A DNA stretch of 64,000 bases from Albimonas sp963816545. Its GTDB lineage: Bacteria; Pseudomonadota; Alphaproteobacteria; Rhodobacterales; Rhodobacteraceae. The notes beneath the pieces are model-generated. The model saw only the letters and a program-made list of their open reading frames with translations. It was not told the DNA's origin and ran no database searches. The stretch covers positions 670,093-734,092 of the forward strand of contig CAWFLE010000001.1 in assembly GCA_963816545.1 (NCBI GenBank), read 5' to 3'. Of this stretch, positions 1-9,945 are shown piece after piece (the first letter of the stretch is position 1; every line of letters starts with the position of its first letter). Both the position numbers and the translations under genes were made by a program.

Positions 1-1
1 C

Positions 2-1537
2 GACGTCCTGCGCGAAGGCGGCTGGCCGGCCCTGTCCTGCGACCCGGAATACGGCGGCCAGGGCATGCCCCACGTCATCGCCACCGCGGTCGGCGAGATG
101 CACTCGGCGGCCAACATGGCCCTTCTGATGTATCCGGGCCTGACCCACGGCGCCTATTCGGCGATCCACGAGCATGGCTCGGACGAGCAGAAGCAGACCT
201 ACCTGCCCAAGCTCGTCTCCGGCGAGTGGACCGGCACCATGAACCTGACGGAGCCCCATTGCGGCACCGATCTCGGCCTGCTGCGTACCAAGGCCGAGCC
301 CCAGGACGACGGCAGCTACAAGCTCACCGGCCAGAAGATCTTCATCTCGGCCGGCGAGCATGACATGGCCGACAACATCATCCACCTCGTGCTCGCCAAG
401 ATCCCCGGCGGCCCCGAGGGCGTGAAGGGCATTTCCCTCTTCATCGTCCCCAAGTTCATGGTGAACGAGGACGGATCGCTTGGCGCCCGCAACGGCGTCT
501 CCTGCGGCAAGCTCGAAGAGAAGATGGGCATCCACGGCAACGCCACCTGCGTGATGAACTACGACGAGGCGCAGGGCTATCTGATCGGGGAGGCGCACAA
601 GGGCCTTCGCGCCATGTTCACCATGATGAACGAAGCGCGCATCGGCGTGGGCATGCAGGGCCTCAGCCAAGCCGCCGTCGCCTACCAGAACGCCGTGACC
701 TACGCCAAGGACCGCCTCCAAGGCCGCGCGGTCACCGGCGCCGCCTCGCCCGACAAGCCGGCCGACCCGCTGATCGTCCACCCCGACGTGCGCCGGATGC
801 TCATGGACCAGAAGGCCTTCGTCGAGGGCGCGCGCATGTTCGCCCTCTGGGGCGCGTCCCTGATCGACCGCTCCCACCGCAACAACGATGCGCAGGCCGA
901 GGGGCTGATCTCCCTGATGACCCCGGTCATCAAGGGCTTCCTCACCGACAAGGGCTACGCGATGGCCACGCAGGCCCAGCAGGTCTACGGTGGCCACGGC
1001 TATGTGGAGGAATGGGGCATGTCCCAGTTCGTCCGCGACGCCCGCATCGCCATGATCTACGAGGGCGCGAACGGCGTTCAGGCCCTCGACCTCGTGGGCC
1101 GGAAGCTGGCCGCGGACGGCGGCAAGCCCGCCATGGCCTTCTTCGAGCTGATCAAGACCTTCATCAAACAGCATGAAGGCGACGAGGATCTGAAAAAGGA
1201 CTTCCTCGACCCCCTCAAGACCGCCTCGAAGGATCTCCAGACCGCCGCGATGTTCTTCATGCAGAACGGCATGAAGAACCCCAACGCGGCGCTGGCGGGG
1301 TCCACGGACTTCCTGCACCTCTTCGGCCATGTCTGCCTCGGCTACGCCTGGTCGCTGATGGCCGTCGCGGCGAAGGAGGCCCTCGCCTCCGGCACGTCGG
1401 ACGCGAAGTTCTACGAGACCAAGATCCGCACCGGCCGCTACTACATGAGCCGCCTGCTGCCGGAGACCGGCCTCCACCTCGCCCGCATCCAGTCGGGCGC
1501 CGAGCCGGTGATGGCCCTCGAAGCGGACGCCTTCTGA
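2..1537 (+). CDS. acyl-CoA dehydrogenase, 5' end outside window
   Basis: Oxidises a fatty acyl-CoA (or methylmercaptopropionyl-CoA-like substrate) to the 2-enoyl-CoA with FAD, the first beta-oxidation step. The frame is open from base 2, so the N-terminal part lies upstream. Visible are the flavin/substrate-domain stretch MNLTEPHCGTDLGLL, the C-terminal-domain run YGGHGYVEEWG and the probable catalytic Glu in MIYEGANG. About 130 further helical residues form the extra C-terminal domain found in the roughly 590-residue DmdC/FadE-like subfamily. It leads a cluster with GST, thiolase and FadB-like genes, which supports a beta-oxidation role. Exact chain-length preference cannot be read from the sequence. 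Confidence 0.93.
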   Translation, partial: DVLREGGWPALSCDPEYGGQGMPHVIATAVGEMHSAANMALLMYPGLTHGAYSAIHEHGSDEQKQTYLPKLVSGEWTGTMNLTEPHCGTDLGLLRTKAEPQDDGSYKLTGQKIFISAGEHDMADNIIHLVLAKIPGGPEGVKGISLFIVPKFMVNEDGSLGARNGVSCGKLEEKMGIHGNATCVMNYDEAQGYLIGEAHKGLRAMFTMMNEARIGVGMQGLSQAAVAYQNAVTYAKDRLQGRAVTGAASPDKPADPLIVHPDVRRMLMDQKAFVEGARMFALWGASLIDRSHRNNDAQAEGLISLMTPVIKGFLTDKGYAMATQAQQVYGGHGYVEEWGMSQFVRDARIAMIYEGANGVQALDLVGRKLAADGGKPAMAFFELIKTFIKQHEGDEDLKKDFLDPLKTASKDLQTAAMFFMQNGMKNPNAALAGSTDFLHLFGHVCLGYAWSLMAVAAKEALASGTSDAKFYETKIRTGRYYMSRLLPETGLHLARIQSGAEPVMALEADAF

Positions 1538-1562
1538 GGCCGGACGCGAACCGGAGGCGCCT

Positions 1563-1599
1563 CCCTCCCCCGCCTGCGGGGGAGGACCGGGGTGGGGGC
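1563..1599. repeat. dispersed palindromic repeat, type A copy 1
   Basis: A 37-base stretch built around CTCCCCCGCCTGCGGGGGAG, followed by a G-rich tail. It recurs almost identically (one base different) at 5932-5968. Its inner arms form a strong hairpin. It lies between the acyl-CoA dehydrogenase and GST genes. Confidence 0.75.
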
Positions 1600-1692
1600 T
1601 CTCCGCCCCTTGACCCGCGCGCCAACCCGGCCAAGCTGCCGCCCGACCGGCAGCGGCCCAGGAACGAGCCGACCGGAACGGAGGAAAACCAG

Positions 1693-2319
1693 ATGCCCGC
1701 CTACAAGCTCACCTGCTTCGGCCAGTCCGGCAACGCCTACAAGCCCGCCCTCTACCTCGCCCTCTCGGGCGCCGAGTGGGAGCCGGTGTTCATCAACTTC
1801 ATGAAGGGCGCCCACAAGCAGCCGGAATTCGTCGCCAAGAACGAGATGGCGCAGGTGCCGATCCTCGAGCATGGCGACCTCTGCATTTCCCAGTCCGCCG
1901 TGATCCTCGACTACCTGCTGGAGCAGGAGGGCAAGTTCGGCTGGAACGACGCGGAGGAGCGCCGCGAGGTCATGCGCTGGCTGTTCTGGGACAACTACTC
2001 CTTCACCTCGATCCTCGCGCCCCTGCGCTTCATCGGCCACTTCGTGCCGGAGGACAAGCGCGACCCCGGCGCGCTCGGCTTCCTCCAGCAGCGGATGGCC
2101 AACGCCCTGAAGACGCTGGACAAGCGGCTTGAGGGCCGCGAGTGGGTGGCCCTCGACCGCCTCACGATCGCGGACCTCTCCATCGCCGGCTACATCTACT
2201 ACGGCGACGAGCTTCCCTTCGACCTGAACGCCTACCCCAACGTGGTGGCGTGGAAGGACCGCCTGGCCCGGCAGCCCGGCTGGAAGGCCCCCTACGACCT
2301 GATGCCCACCCAGGGCTGA
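1693..2319 (+). CDS. glutathione S-transferase family protein
   Basis: A 208-residue protein with the two-domain GST layout. Residues 1-80 form the thioredoxin-like fold, with the glutathione-site pattern QVPILEHGDLCISQSAVIL. The rest is the helical domain, including the typical LDRLTIADLSIAGY stretch. The start is supported by GAGGAAAACC just upstream of the ATG. It sits between acyl-CoA dehydrogenase and thiolase genes, so it may act on a reactive CoA or aldehyde intermediate, but its substrate is unknown. Length is normal for the family. Confidence 0.88.
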   Translation: MPAYKLTCFGQSGNAYKPALYLALSGAEWEPVFINFMKGAHKQPEFVAKNEMAQVPILEHGDLCISQSAVILDYLLEQEGKFGWNDAEERREVMRWLFWDNYSFTSILAPLRFIGHFVPEDKRDPGALGFLQQRMANALKTLDKRLEGREWVALDRLTIADLSIAGYIYYGDELPFDLNAYPNVVAWKDRLARQPGWKAPYDLMPTQG

Positions 2320-2347
2320 CGACCCGACCCGAAAGGACCCCCGGATC

Positions 2348-3561
2348 ATGACCGAAGCCTACATCTTCGACGCGGTGAGGACCCCCCGCGGCAAGGGCCG
2401 TCCCGACGGCGCCCTGCACGAGGTCACCTCCGTCCGCCTCTCGGCCGAGGTGCTCAACGAGCTGAAGACGCGCAACGACCTGGACACCGCCCAGGTCGAG
2501 GACGTGATCTGGGGGAACGTCACGCAGGTCGGCGAGCAGGGCGCCTGCCTCGCCCGCACCGCCGTCCTCTACGCCGGCTGGGACGAGCGCACGCCCGGCC
2601 TCTCCATCAACCGCTTCTGCGCCTCGGGCATGGAGGCCGTGAACCTCGCCGCCAACCAGGTGAAGGGCGGCGGCGGGCGACCTCTACGTCGCCGGCGGGC
2701 GTCGAGATGATGTCCCGCGTCCCCATGGGCTCCGACGGCGCCGCCATCGCCGCGGACCCGACGGCGGCCATGCGCTCCTACTTCGTGCCGCAGGGCATCG
2801 GCGCCGACATCATCGCCACCAAATACGGCTTCTCCCGCGACGACGTGGACGCCTACGCGGTGGAATCCCAGAAGCGCGCCCAGGCCGCGATCGAGGAAAA
2901 GCGCTTCGGCAAGTCCATCATGACCGTGCGCGACCAGAACGGCCTCCCGATCCTGTCGCATGACGAATACCCCCGCGCCGGCACCGACATGCAGGCGCTG
3001 GGCGCCCTCAAGCCCGCCTTCGCCATGATGGGCGAGCAGATGCCCGGCTTCGACGCCGTCGCCAAGCTGAAATACCCCGAGCTGGAGCGGGTGAATCACG
3101 TCCACCACGCCGGCAACTCCTCGGGCATCGTGGACGGCGCCACCGCCGTGCTGATCGGCTCGAAGGAGGCCGGCGAGCGCCTGGGCCTCAAGCCCCGCGC
3201 CCGCATCCGCACCTCCGTCAAGGTCGGCTCCGACCCCACGATCATGCTGACCGGCCCCGTCCCCGCCACCGAAAAGGCACTCAAGGCCTCCGGCATGTCG
3301 ATCAACGACCTCGATCTCTTCGAGGTCAACGAGGCGTTCTCCGCCGTCGTCCTGCGCTTCATGCAGGCCTTCGACGTGGACCACTCGAAGGTCAACGTGA
3401 ACGGCGGCGCCATCGCCTTCGGCCACCCGCTGGGCGCCACCGGCGCCATGATCATCGGCACGCTGCTGGACGAGCTGGAGCGCACCGGCAAGGGGACCGG
3501 CATGGCCACCCTCTGCGTCGCCTCCGGCATGGGCGCCGCCACCATCATCGAACGCGTCTGA
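2348..3561 (+). CDS. fadA: acetyl-CoA C-acyltransferase (thiolase), frameshifted in this sequence
   Basis: Cleaves 3-ketoacyl-CoA with CoA, the last beta-oxidation step. The N-terminal frame carries the acylated-Cys motif NRFCASGMEA. A second frame carries NVNGGAIAFGHPLGATGA (catalytic His) and the second Cys in CVASGMGAA. The two join through two extra G residues, near 2675-2677 and 2697-2699, where GGCGGC is read as GGCGGGC. Removing both gives an uninterrupted protein of 403 residues, the usual length. It is followed after 14 bases by the FadB-like gene, as in a fadAB operon. The frameshifts are more likely sequence errors than decay. Confidence 0.9.
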
Positions 3562-3575
3562 GCGGGAGAGACCTG

Positions 3576-5785
3576 ATGACCGAGATCTTCCACTACAATG
3601 TCGAGGACGGCGTCGCGGTCCTCACCTGGGACCTGCCCGACCGTTCCATGAACGTGATGACGCTGGAGGGGCTGGAGCAGCTCGACCGCCTCATCGACCA
3701 GGCCCATGGCGACGACAAGGTGAAGGGCATCGTCCTCACCTCCGCCAAGCCGGACTTCGCCGGCGGCATGGACCTCAACATCCTCGCCGGCATGAAGGCG
3801 CAGGCGGGCGACGACCCGGCCCGCGGCCTGTTCGACGGCGTGATGCGGATGCACTTCCTGCTCCGCAAGCTCGAGCTTGCGGGCATGGACCGCAAGTCGA
3901 AGAAGGGCGGCAAGCCCACCGCGTGGGCCAGCCCCGGCACCGCCGCCGGCATCGGCCTCGAACTGGGCCTCGCCTGCCACCGCCGGATCGCGGCCGACAA
4001 TCCCAAGGCCAAGATCGGCCTGCCCGAGATCATGGTCGGCATCTTCCCCGGCGCCGGCGGCGCCACCCGCGTCAGCCGCATGCTGGGCGCAATGGGCGCG
4101 GCCCCCTTCCTGATGGAAGGCAAGATGGTCGCCCCCGACAAGGCGAAATCCGCCGGCCTTGTGGACGAGGTGGTGGCCCCCGACCAACTCCTCGCCCGCG
4201 CCAAGGACTGGGTGCTGAACGCCTCCGAGGCCGACACCGTCAAACCCTGGGACGCCAAGGGCTTCAAGATGCCCGGCGGCGCCCCCTACTCCGCCCAGGG
4301 GTTCGAGACCTTCGTCGGCGCCGCCGCCATGATCCACGGCAAGACGCAAGGAGCCTACCCCGCCCACAAGGCCCTGCTGGCCGCGGTCTACGAGGGCGCG
4401 ATGGTCGATTTCGACACCGCGCTGCGCATCGAGGCCCGCTGGTTCACCAACATCCTGATGAACCCGTCCTCCGGCGCCATGATCCGCTCCCTCTTCCTCA
4501 ACAAGGAGGCGCTGGAGAAGGGCGCGAACCGCCCCGAGGGCGTCTCGGACCAGCGGGTGAAGAAGATCGGCATCCTCGGCGGCGGCGGCTTCATGGGCGC
4601 CGGCATCGGCTACGTCTCCGCGAACGCGGGCATGGAGGTGGTGCTGCTGGACCGCGACCAGCAGTCGGCCGACAAGGGCATCGAGCTTCGTCACCGGCCT
4701 GCTGGACGACAGCCTCAAGAAGAAGCGCATCGACGAGGCCAAGAAGTCCGAGATCCTCGGCCCGCGTCACCGCCACCCCCGACTACGCGGCCCTGTCCGG
4801 CTGCGACCTGGTGATCGAGGCGGTGTTCGAGGATCCCGGCATCAAGGCCACCGTCACGCAGGAGGCCGAAAAGCACCTCCCCGAAAGCGCCATCTTCGCC
4901 ACCAACACCTCGACCCTCCCGATCACGGACCTGGCGAAAGCGTCCCGCGACCCGTCGCGCTTCATCGGCATCCACTTCTTCTCGCCGGTCCACAAGATGA
5001 TGCTGGTGGAGATCATCAAGGGCTGCGAAACCGGCCCCGAGGCCGTCGCCAAGGCGCTCGACTACGTCCGCCAGATCCGCAAGACGCCCATCGTGGTGAA
5101 CGACGCCCGGTTCTTCTACGCGAACCGCTGCATCATCCCCTACATCAACGAGGGCACGCGCATGGTGACCGAGGGCGTGGCCCCCGCCCTCATCGAGAAC
5201 GCCGCCAAGCAGATGGGGATGCCGCTCGGCCCCCTCCAGCTGGTGGACGAGACCGCCCTCGACCTCGGCCAGAAGATCGCCAAAGCCACCAAGGCCGCCA
5301 TGGGCGCCGCCTACCCCGAGAACCCCGCCGACCCCCTGATCGACTGGATGGTCGCCGAGGGCCGCCTCGGCCGCAAGGCCAACGCCGGCTTCTACGCCTA
5401 CGACGACAAGGGCAAGCGTCAGGGCCTCTGGCAGGGCCTCGCCGGCAAGTACCCGGCGGCCGAAGACCAGCCCGACGTCACCGAGGTCCAGCACCGCCTG
5501 ATGATGGCCCAATCGCTGGAGGCCGTCCGCGCCCTCGAACAGGGCGTCCTCGAAGACATCCGAGAGGGCGACGTCGGCGCGATCCTCGGCTGGGGCTTCG
5601 CGCCCTGGTCCGGCGGCCCGTTCGGCTGGCTCGACATCCTCGGCGCCGGCCGGGCGGTGGAGATCTGCGACCACCTGACCGCCACCTGCGGCGACCGCTT
5701 CGAGACCCCGGCGCTGCTGCGCGACATGGCGAAGAAGGGCGAGACCTTCTACGGCCGCTTCTCCCCCGAAGCCCAGGCCGCCTGA
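3576..5785 (+). CDS. fadB: 3-hydroxyacyl-CoA dehydrogenase / enoyl-CoA hydratase multienzyme, frameshifted in this sequence
   Basis: Bifunctional beta-oxidation enzyme. Residues 1-300 are the crotonase (enoyl-CoA hydratase) domain. The Rossmann dinucleotide-binding start is KKIGILGGGGFMGAGIG. C-terminal hydroxyacyl-CoA dehydrogenase domains follow, with FIGIHFFSPVHKM and two helical repeats. Two one-base insertions, C near 4686 (GAG-TTC read as GAGCTTC) and G near 4759, split the frame. Correcting both gives 735 residues, normal for the family. It lies directly after fadA with GGGAGAG before the ATG. Symbol fadB is used for the family; it could equally be called fadJ. Confidence 0.9.
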
Positions 5786-5931
5786 CCCTGCGCGCCGCCC
5801 CGACGGGGCGGCGCCTCCCGCGCTCAACGCGCGGTCGTCTCCCTCGCCCGCCTCGCCTGAGCCGGTCCCTCCAGCACCGACGAAAGGCGCCCCCCTCTCC
5901 TTCAGGGCGCGGAAATCCGCCATCCCGCGCC

Positions 5932-5968
5932 CCCTCCCCCGCCTGCGGGGGAGGGCCGGGGTGGGGGC
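5932..5968. repeat. dispersed palindromic repeat, type A copy 2
   Basis: Matches 1563-1599 at 36 of 37 positions, with the same CTCCCCCGCCTGCGGGGGAG core and G-rich tail. Both copies lie just after beta-oxidation genes. Confidence 0.75.
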
Positions 5969-5996
5969 CGGATCGCAGGGCGATCCGCGGGTCGCA

Positions 5997-6013
5997 GGGG
6001 GCTCGATGCCCCC
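5997..6013. repeat. dispersed palindrome, type B copy 1
   Basis: GGGGGCTCGATGCCCCC, a 5-bp G/C stem around a 7-base loop. The same 17-mer is at 43203-43219 and its reverse complement at 11685-11701, always between genes. Confidence 0.7.
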
Positions 6014-6132
6014 TTCGACCCGCCCCCCTTCGGGGAACGCGCCGCGGTCGAAGAATCGCCCCGATCCCCCGCTACCCCTCGCTCATGCCCGCCCGCTTGG
6101 GTCCCGCCTGCGGACACGCTACATAGGACGCC

Positions 6133-6735
6133 ATGATCAGACGCAGCCTCATCGCCCTCGGCGCCCTCCTCGCCGCCGCCGCCCTGCCCGCCCAGGCGCA
6201 GGACGCCCGCGACCTCGCCCGCATCTCGGCCTACCTGAACGCCCTCGACACCGCCGAAGGCGCCTTCGTCCAGATCGCCCCGGACGGCGAGACCTCGGAC
6301 GGCCGCTTCTTCATCGACAAGCCCGGCCGCATCCGGTTCGAGTACACGCCCCCCAACCCCAGCCTTGTGGTCTCCGACGGCACCTGGGTCGTGGTCTACG
6401 ACATGCGCGACTGCTCCAAGCAGACCGTGCCCCTGTCCTCGACCCCCCTGAACCTGCTGCTGAAGGAGCGCGTGGACCTCCGCCAGGAAGGCGCCATCCG
6501 CTCCATCGAGCGGCGCGAGAACCAGCTCCGCATCACCGCCATCAACCCCGACGATCCGGGCCAGGGCTCCATCACCCTGATCTTCAACGACAATCCGTTG
6601 GAGCTCCGCCAGTGGATCGTGACCGACGCCGAGGGGCGCAACACCACGGTCGCCCTCAACAGCATCACGCGGGGCACGGACGTGCCGGTTCGCCTGTTCC
6701 TGCCCGCCCGCATCGACATCGACGAGTGTCAGTGA
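6133..6735 (+). CDS. lolA: LolA-like outer-membrane lipoprotein carrier protein
   Basis: A 200-residue periplasmic protein with a signal peptide (MIRRSLIALGALLAAAALPA, cleavage after AQA). A beta-rich LolA fold follows: DGRFFIDKPGRIRFEYTPP near residues 58-76 and SDGTWVVVYDM near 80-90 are the conserved strands. It carries lipoproteins from the LolCDE exporter to the outer membrane. The gene stands alone between repeat-rich spacers. Length and strand order fit the DUF1571/LolA superfamily seen in alphaproteobacteria. Confidence 0.85.
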   Translation: MIRRSLIALGALLAAAALPAQAQDARDLARISAYLNALDTAEGAFVQIAPDGETSDGRFFIDKPGRIRFEYTPPNPSLVVSDGTWVVVYDMRDCSKQTVPLSSTPLNLLLKERVDLRQEGAIRSIERRENQLRITAINPDDPGQGSITLIFNDNPLELRQWIVTDAEGRNTTVALNSITRGTDVPVRLFLPARIDIDECQ

Positions 6736-6890
6736 CGCCCGCCGGGACGCCTCGGGCCGCGCAGGAGCCTCCGCCCTAGCGGAGCGCTCCCGCGCCGGCC
6801 CGGCATGTTCCCTGTTCATTCTTCGACAATCTCCGCCCGCTATCACCCTCCGCCATCGCATCAGCGACGATCACGCGGAGAAGCATCGGC

Positions 6891-8063
6891 ATGGGACCTC
6901 CCGAGCGAGGCCATCTCGGCCCCCTGGCCACGCCCTTGGGCTGGCTCCTGAATTCGCCTGCCGCGCCGAACGCCGAGGCGCAGGGCTTCCTTCTCGCCCA
7001 GATGCTCGGATCGGCCGCTTCGGCTGTGATGGGCTCCTTCTGCTCGGCCCTCGTGCTCGCCGGCGCGGCCCTCCGCACCGGCCAGCCGCTCTTCGAAATC
7101 CTGCTGGCCTGCGAGGCCGCGATGGTCTGCCTCCGCCTGGCCGAGCGGCGCAACCGCCCGCGCCGCATGCGGAAGGACGGAGGGGTCCGGTCCGTGAGCA
7201 TCGGGCCCTCGGTGCTGCTTTCGCTGCTGTGGTGCGCCTTTCAGGGCGGCGTCGCCTTCCTGCTCATGCGCAGCGGCGACCCTGTCCTTCAGGTGCTGTC
7301 GGCCACGCTGGCGATGGCGCTCCTCGGCCCGATCTGCGCGCGCAACTACGCGGCGCCGCGCTTCGCCGCCCTGCTGGTGATGCTCTGCGATCTGCCCTTC
7401 GTCGCGGGCGCCGTCCTGTCGGGAGAGCCCTATCTGCTGCTGATCCTGGCCCTCACGCCGCCCTTCCTGATCGGCGCCTTCCAGATCATCCGCACCTTCC
7501 ACGACACGCTCCTGTCCCGGCTGGTCGCGGAGCAGGAGACCCGCCGCATCGCCACGCGCGATTCGCTGACCGGCGTGCTGAACCGCTACGGGATGGACGA
7601 GGCGCTGAAGGCGCTCTCCCCCGGGCCGGAGCGGACCATGGCGCTGCTCGCCATCGATCTCGACGGCTTCAAGCAGGTCAACGACGCCCACGGCCACGGC
7701 GCGGGGGACCTCGTGCTCATGGAGGTGGCGCGTCGGCTCCAGGCCCACCTGCATGAGGACGATCTCCTCGGGCGGATGGGCGGAGACGAGTTCATGATCG
7801 TCCTGCGAAACGCGGAGCCGGCCTCGATCCCCCGGCTTGCGGAACGGCTCGTGCGCGCCGTGTCGGAAGCGCCCGTCCGCCTCGGTCCCGAGCGCGAGAC
7901 ATGGGTGGGAATCAGCCTCGGCTACGCCTGCCTGCCGGAGGACGCGGCCACCTCGGTCGAGCTGCGGCTGCGGGCCGACCAGGCGCTCTACGATGCCAAG
8001 GAGGCCGGCAAGCGCGCCTTCTGCCGCTCCGGCCGCGCGCCGGTCTCGCCGATCGCGGCTTGA
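6891..8063 (+). CDS. membrane-anchored GGDEF diguanylate cyclase
   Basis: A 390-residue protein. The first about 210 residues are hydrophobic with several membrane helices. A GGDEF domain follows (about 225-380), with DSLTGVLNRYGM, DLDGFKQVND and the intact signature MGGDEF near residue 298. It should make cyclic-di-GMP. The RxxD inhibitory I-site normally five residues before GGDEF is absent (the residues are EDDLLGRM), so product feedback inhibition is unlikely. The start has GGAGAAG eight bases upstream. The input signal sensed by the membrane part is unknown. Confidence 0.88.
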   Translation: MGPPERGHLGPLATPLGWLLNSPAAPNAEAQGFLLAQMLGSAASAVMGSFCSALVLAGAALRTGQPLFEILLACEAAMVCLRLAERRNRPRRMRKDGGVRSVSIGPSVLLSLLWCAFQGGVAFLLMRSGDPVLQVLSATLAMALLGPICARNYAAPRFAALLVMLCDLPFVAGAVLSGEPYLLLILALTPPFLIGAFQIIRTFHDTLLSRLVAEQETRRIATRDSLTGVLNRYGMDEALKALSPGPERTMALLAIDLDGFKQVNDAHGHGAGDLVLMEVARRLQAHLHEDDLLGRMGGDEFMIVLRNAEPASIPRLAERLVRAVSEAPVRLGPERETWVGISLGYACLPEDAATSVELRLRADQALYDAKEAGKRAFCRSGRAPVSPIAA

Positions 8064-8086
8064 TCCGGTTCGCCTCCGGTCTCAGC

Positions 8087-8860
8087 CTAGCCCAGCGTGA
8101 CGAAGACCGGCACGTGGTCCGAGGGCTGCTCCCAGCCCCGCGCCTCGCGCAGGATCCGCGCGCCGTGGGTCTGCACGTCCGGCGTCACCCAAACATGGTC
8201 CAGCCGCCGCCCCTTGTCGGCCGCATCCCAGTCCTTCGCGCGGTAGGACCACCAGGAATACAGCTTCCCGTCGGGCAGGTGCCTGCGCACCGCGTCCACC
8301 CAGCCGCCGGCGACCTGCGCGCGGGTGAACTTCTCCACCTCGACCGGCGTGTGGCTCACCACCTTCAGAAGCTGCTTGTGGGACCAGACGTCATCCTCCC
8401 CGGGCGCGATGTTGAGGTCCCCCACCAGCACCGCGGGCCCCGGATGATCGGCGAAGCACTCCGCCAGCTCATCCACGAAATCCAGCTTGTGGCGGAACTT
8501 GGGGTTCGCCTCCGGGTCCGGCTCGTCTCCGCCCGCGGGGATGTAGAGGTTGTGGACCAGCACCCCCTCCACCCGCGCCGACACATGCCGCGCATCCCCC
8601 TTCAGGCAGAAATCCCGATGGGGAACCTCCTCCAGCGGCAGCCGGCTCAGGATCGCCACGCCGTTGTAGCCCTTGTCGCCCCGCACCGCGACATGCCCGT
8701 AGCCTACCTCGGCGAACGCCTCCCGCGGGAATTTCTCCGCCGGGCATTTGGTCTCCTGGAGGCACAGCACGTCCGGCCGCTCCTCCTCCAGCAGGCGCCG
8801 CACATTGCCCGCCCGAAGGCGCACCGAGTTGATGTTCCACGTGCAGATCGTCAGGGGCAT
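8087..8860 (-). CDS. xthA: exodeoxyribonuclease III (AP endonuclease)
   Basis: A 257-residue endonuclease/exonuclease/phosphatase-fold enzyme of base-excision repair. The N-terminal ICTWNINSVRLR, the metal Glu in CLQETKC, DLNIAP and the terminal SDHVPV are the catalytic motifs of the ExoIII family. The open frame extends 75 codons further upstream, but the family start is the ATG just before PLTICTWNINS, so the shorter form is chosen. It converges with the diguanylate cyclase gene and is downstream of the response-regulator gene. Confidence 0.93.
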   Translation of the reverse strand: MPLTICTWNINSVRLRAGNVRRLLEEERPDVLCLQETKCPAEKFPREAFAEVGYGHVAVRGDKGYNGVAILSRLPLEEVPHRDFCLKGDARHVSARVEGVLVHNLYIPAGGDEPDPEANPKFRHKLDFVDELAECFADHPGPAVLVGDLNIAPGEDDVWSHKQLLKVVSHTPVEVEKFTRAQVAGGWVDAVRRHLPDGKLYSWWSYRAKDWDAADKGRRLDHVWVTPDVQTHGARILREARGWEQPSDHVPVFVTLG

Positions 8861-9081
8861 GGGCGTCTCCGGGTCCGAAAGCCGGCGGACCATGCGACCC
8901 CGCCGCCCTCGCCGCAACCCGGAATCAAAGCGCCCGACGGGAGGGGATCCGTCGGGCGCGCCCCTGGAGCCTCCGCCGCGAGGGGTGACGGCGGGGCCGC
9001 CCGAAGGCGGGGCCCTGGCTCTCAAGGTTGACACGTAATTGGGTGTCGCCCCCGGCCCCTTCAAGCGGTCCCCGGCCCACC

Positions 9082-9768
9082 TCACACAACCAGGCGATAT
9101 CCTCCCGACTCCGTGACCAGAAGCCTCGCCTCCGAGGGATTCGGCTCGATCTTCTGGCGCAGCCGGTAGATGTGCGTCTCCAGCGTGTGGGTGGTCACGC
9201 CGGCGTTGTAGCCCCAGACCTCGTGCAGCAGCACGTCCCGCGCCACCACGGAATCGTTGGCGCGATACAGGAACTTGAGGATGTTCGTCTCCTTCTCGGT
9301 GAGGCGAACCTTCTTCTCGTTCTCGTCGGTCAGCATCTTCATCGCCGGCTTGAACGTGTAGGGGCCGATGGCGAAGACCGCGTCCTCGGACTGCTCATGC
9401 TGGCGAAGCTGCGCCCGGATCCGGGCCAGAAGCACGGGGAACTTGAAGGGCTTGGCGATGTAGTCGTTCGCCCCCGCATCGAGCCCGAGGATGGTATCGC
9501 TGTCCGAGGCATGCCCCGTCAGCATGATGATCGGGCACTTGATGCCCTGCTTGCGCATCAGCCGGCAGACCTCGCGCCCGTCCATGTCCGGCAGGCCCAC
9601 GTCGAGGATCACCAGGTCATGCACCGCGCCCTTGGCCTTCTCGATCCCGGCGGCGCCGGTCTCGGCCTCGAACACGTCGTAATCCTCGGTCATGACGATC
9701 TGGTCGGCGAGCGCCTCGCGCAGGTCGGGGTCGTCGTCCACCAGCAGGATCTTCTTCAAAGCGGCCAT
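9082..9768 (-). CDS. OmpR/PhoB-family response regulator
   Basis: A 228-residue two-component regulator. The receiver domain (1-120) has the acidic pair in LVDDDPD, the phospho-acceptor Asp56 in LVILDVGLPDMDG, and the Lys of AKPF. The C-terminal winged helix (about 135-228) has TEKETNILKFLYR and THTLETHIYRLRQKIE. An ATG seven codons earlier is open, but GGAGGGAACGAG directly precedes the chosen ATG. No histidine kinase gene is adjacent. It is divergent from ribA. The regulon is unknown. Confidence 0.9.
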   Translation of the reverse strand: MAALKKILLVDDDPDLREALADQIVMTEDYDVFEAETGAAGIEKAKGAVHDLVILDVGLPDMDGREVCRLMRKQGIKCPIIMLTGHASDSDTILGLDAGANDYIAKPFKFPVLLARIRAQLRQHEQSEDAVFAIGPYTFKPAMKMLTDENEKKVRLTEKETNILKFLYRANDSVVARDVLLHEVWGYNAGVTTHTLETHIYRLRQKIEPNPSEARLLVTESGGYRLVV

Positions 9769-9945
9769 CTCGTTCCCTCCGATACCCATCGCTCACAAGC
9801 GATTTACCGCGCATCTGGGAGGGGTTACGCGTTCCCGTAAGGTTCCCGTCACAACCCTCACGGCAACGTCACCCCGCGCCGGCCTTTGTTTCAATTTCCC
9901 CGGCGGCGCGCTATCTCTCCGTCACCGGCGCCGGAGATCGAAGAC

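Larger units (their letters stand above)
5786..6132. other. gene-free spacer with two dispersed repeats
   Basis: About 350 bases between fadB and lolA with no credible gene. It holds type A repeat copy 2 (5932-5968) and type B repeat copy 1 (5997-6013), plus other short G/C palindromes. The lolA promoter is expected near its right end, but I see no clear -35/-10 pair. Confidence 0.6.

Noticed and set aside
3923..5785. A 620-codon frame apparently starting inside the crotonase domain
   Set aside because: Its first third is Arg/Pro-rich noise in the wrong frame; only the part after the indels is FadB. It is the continuation of the gene at 3576.
8831..8846. Fourth parS-like site (GATGTTCCACGTGCAGAT) in xthA
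   Set aside because: Only the left half matches; the right half is GTGCAGA instead of GTGGAAC, so the palindrome is broken.
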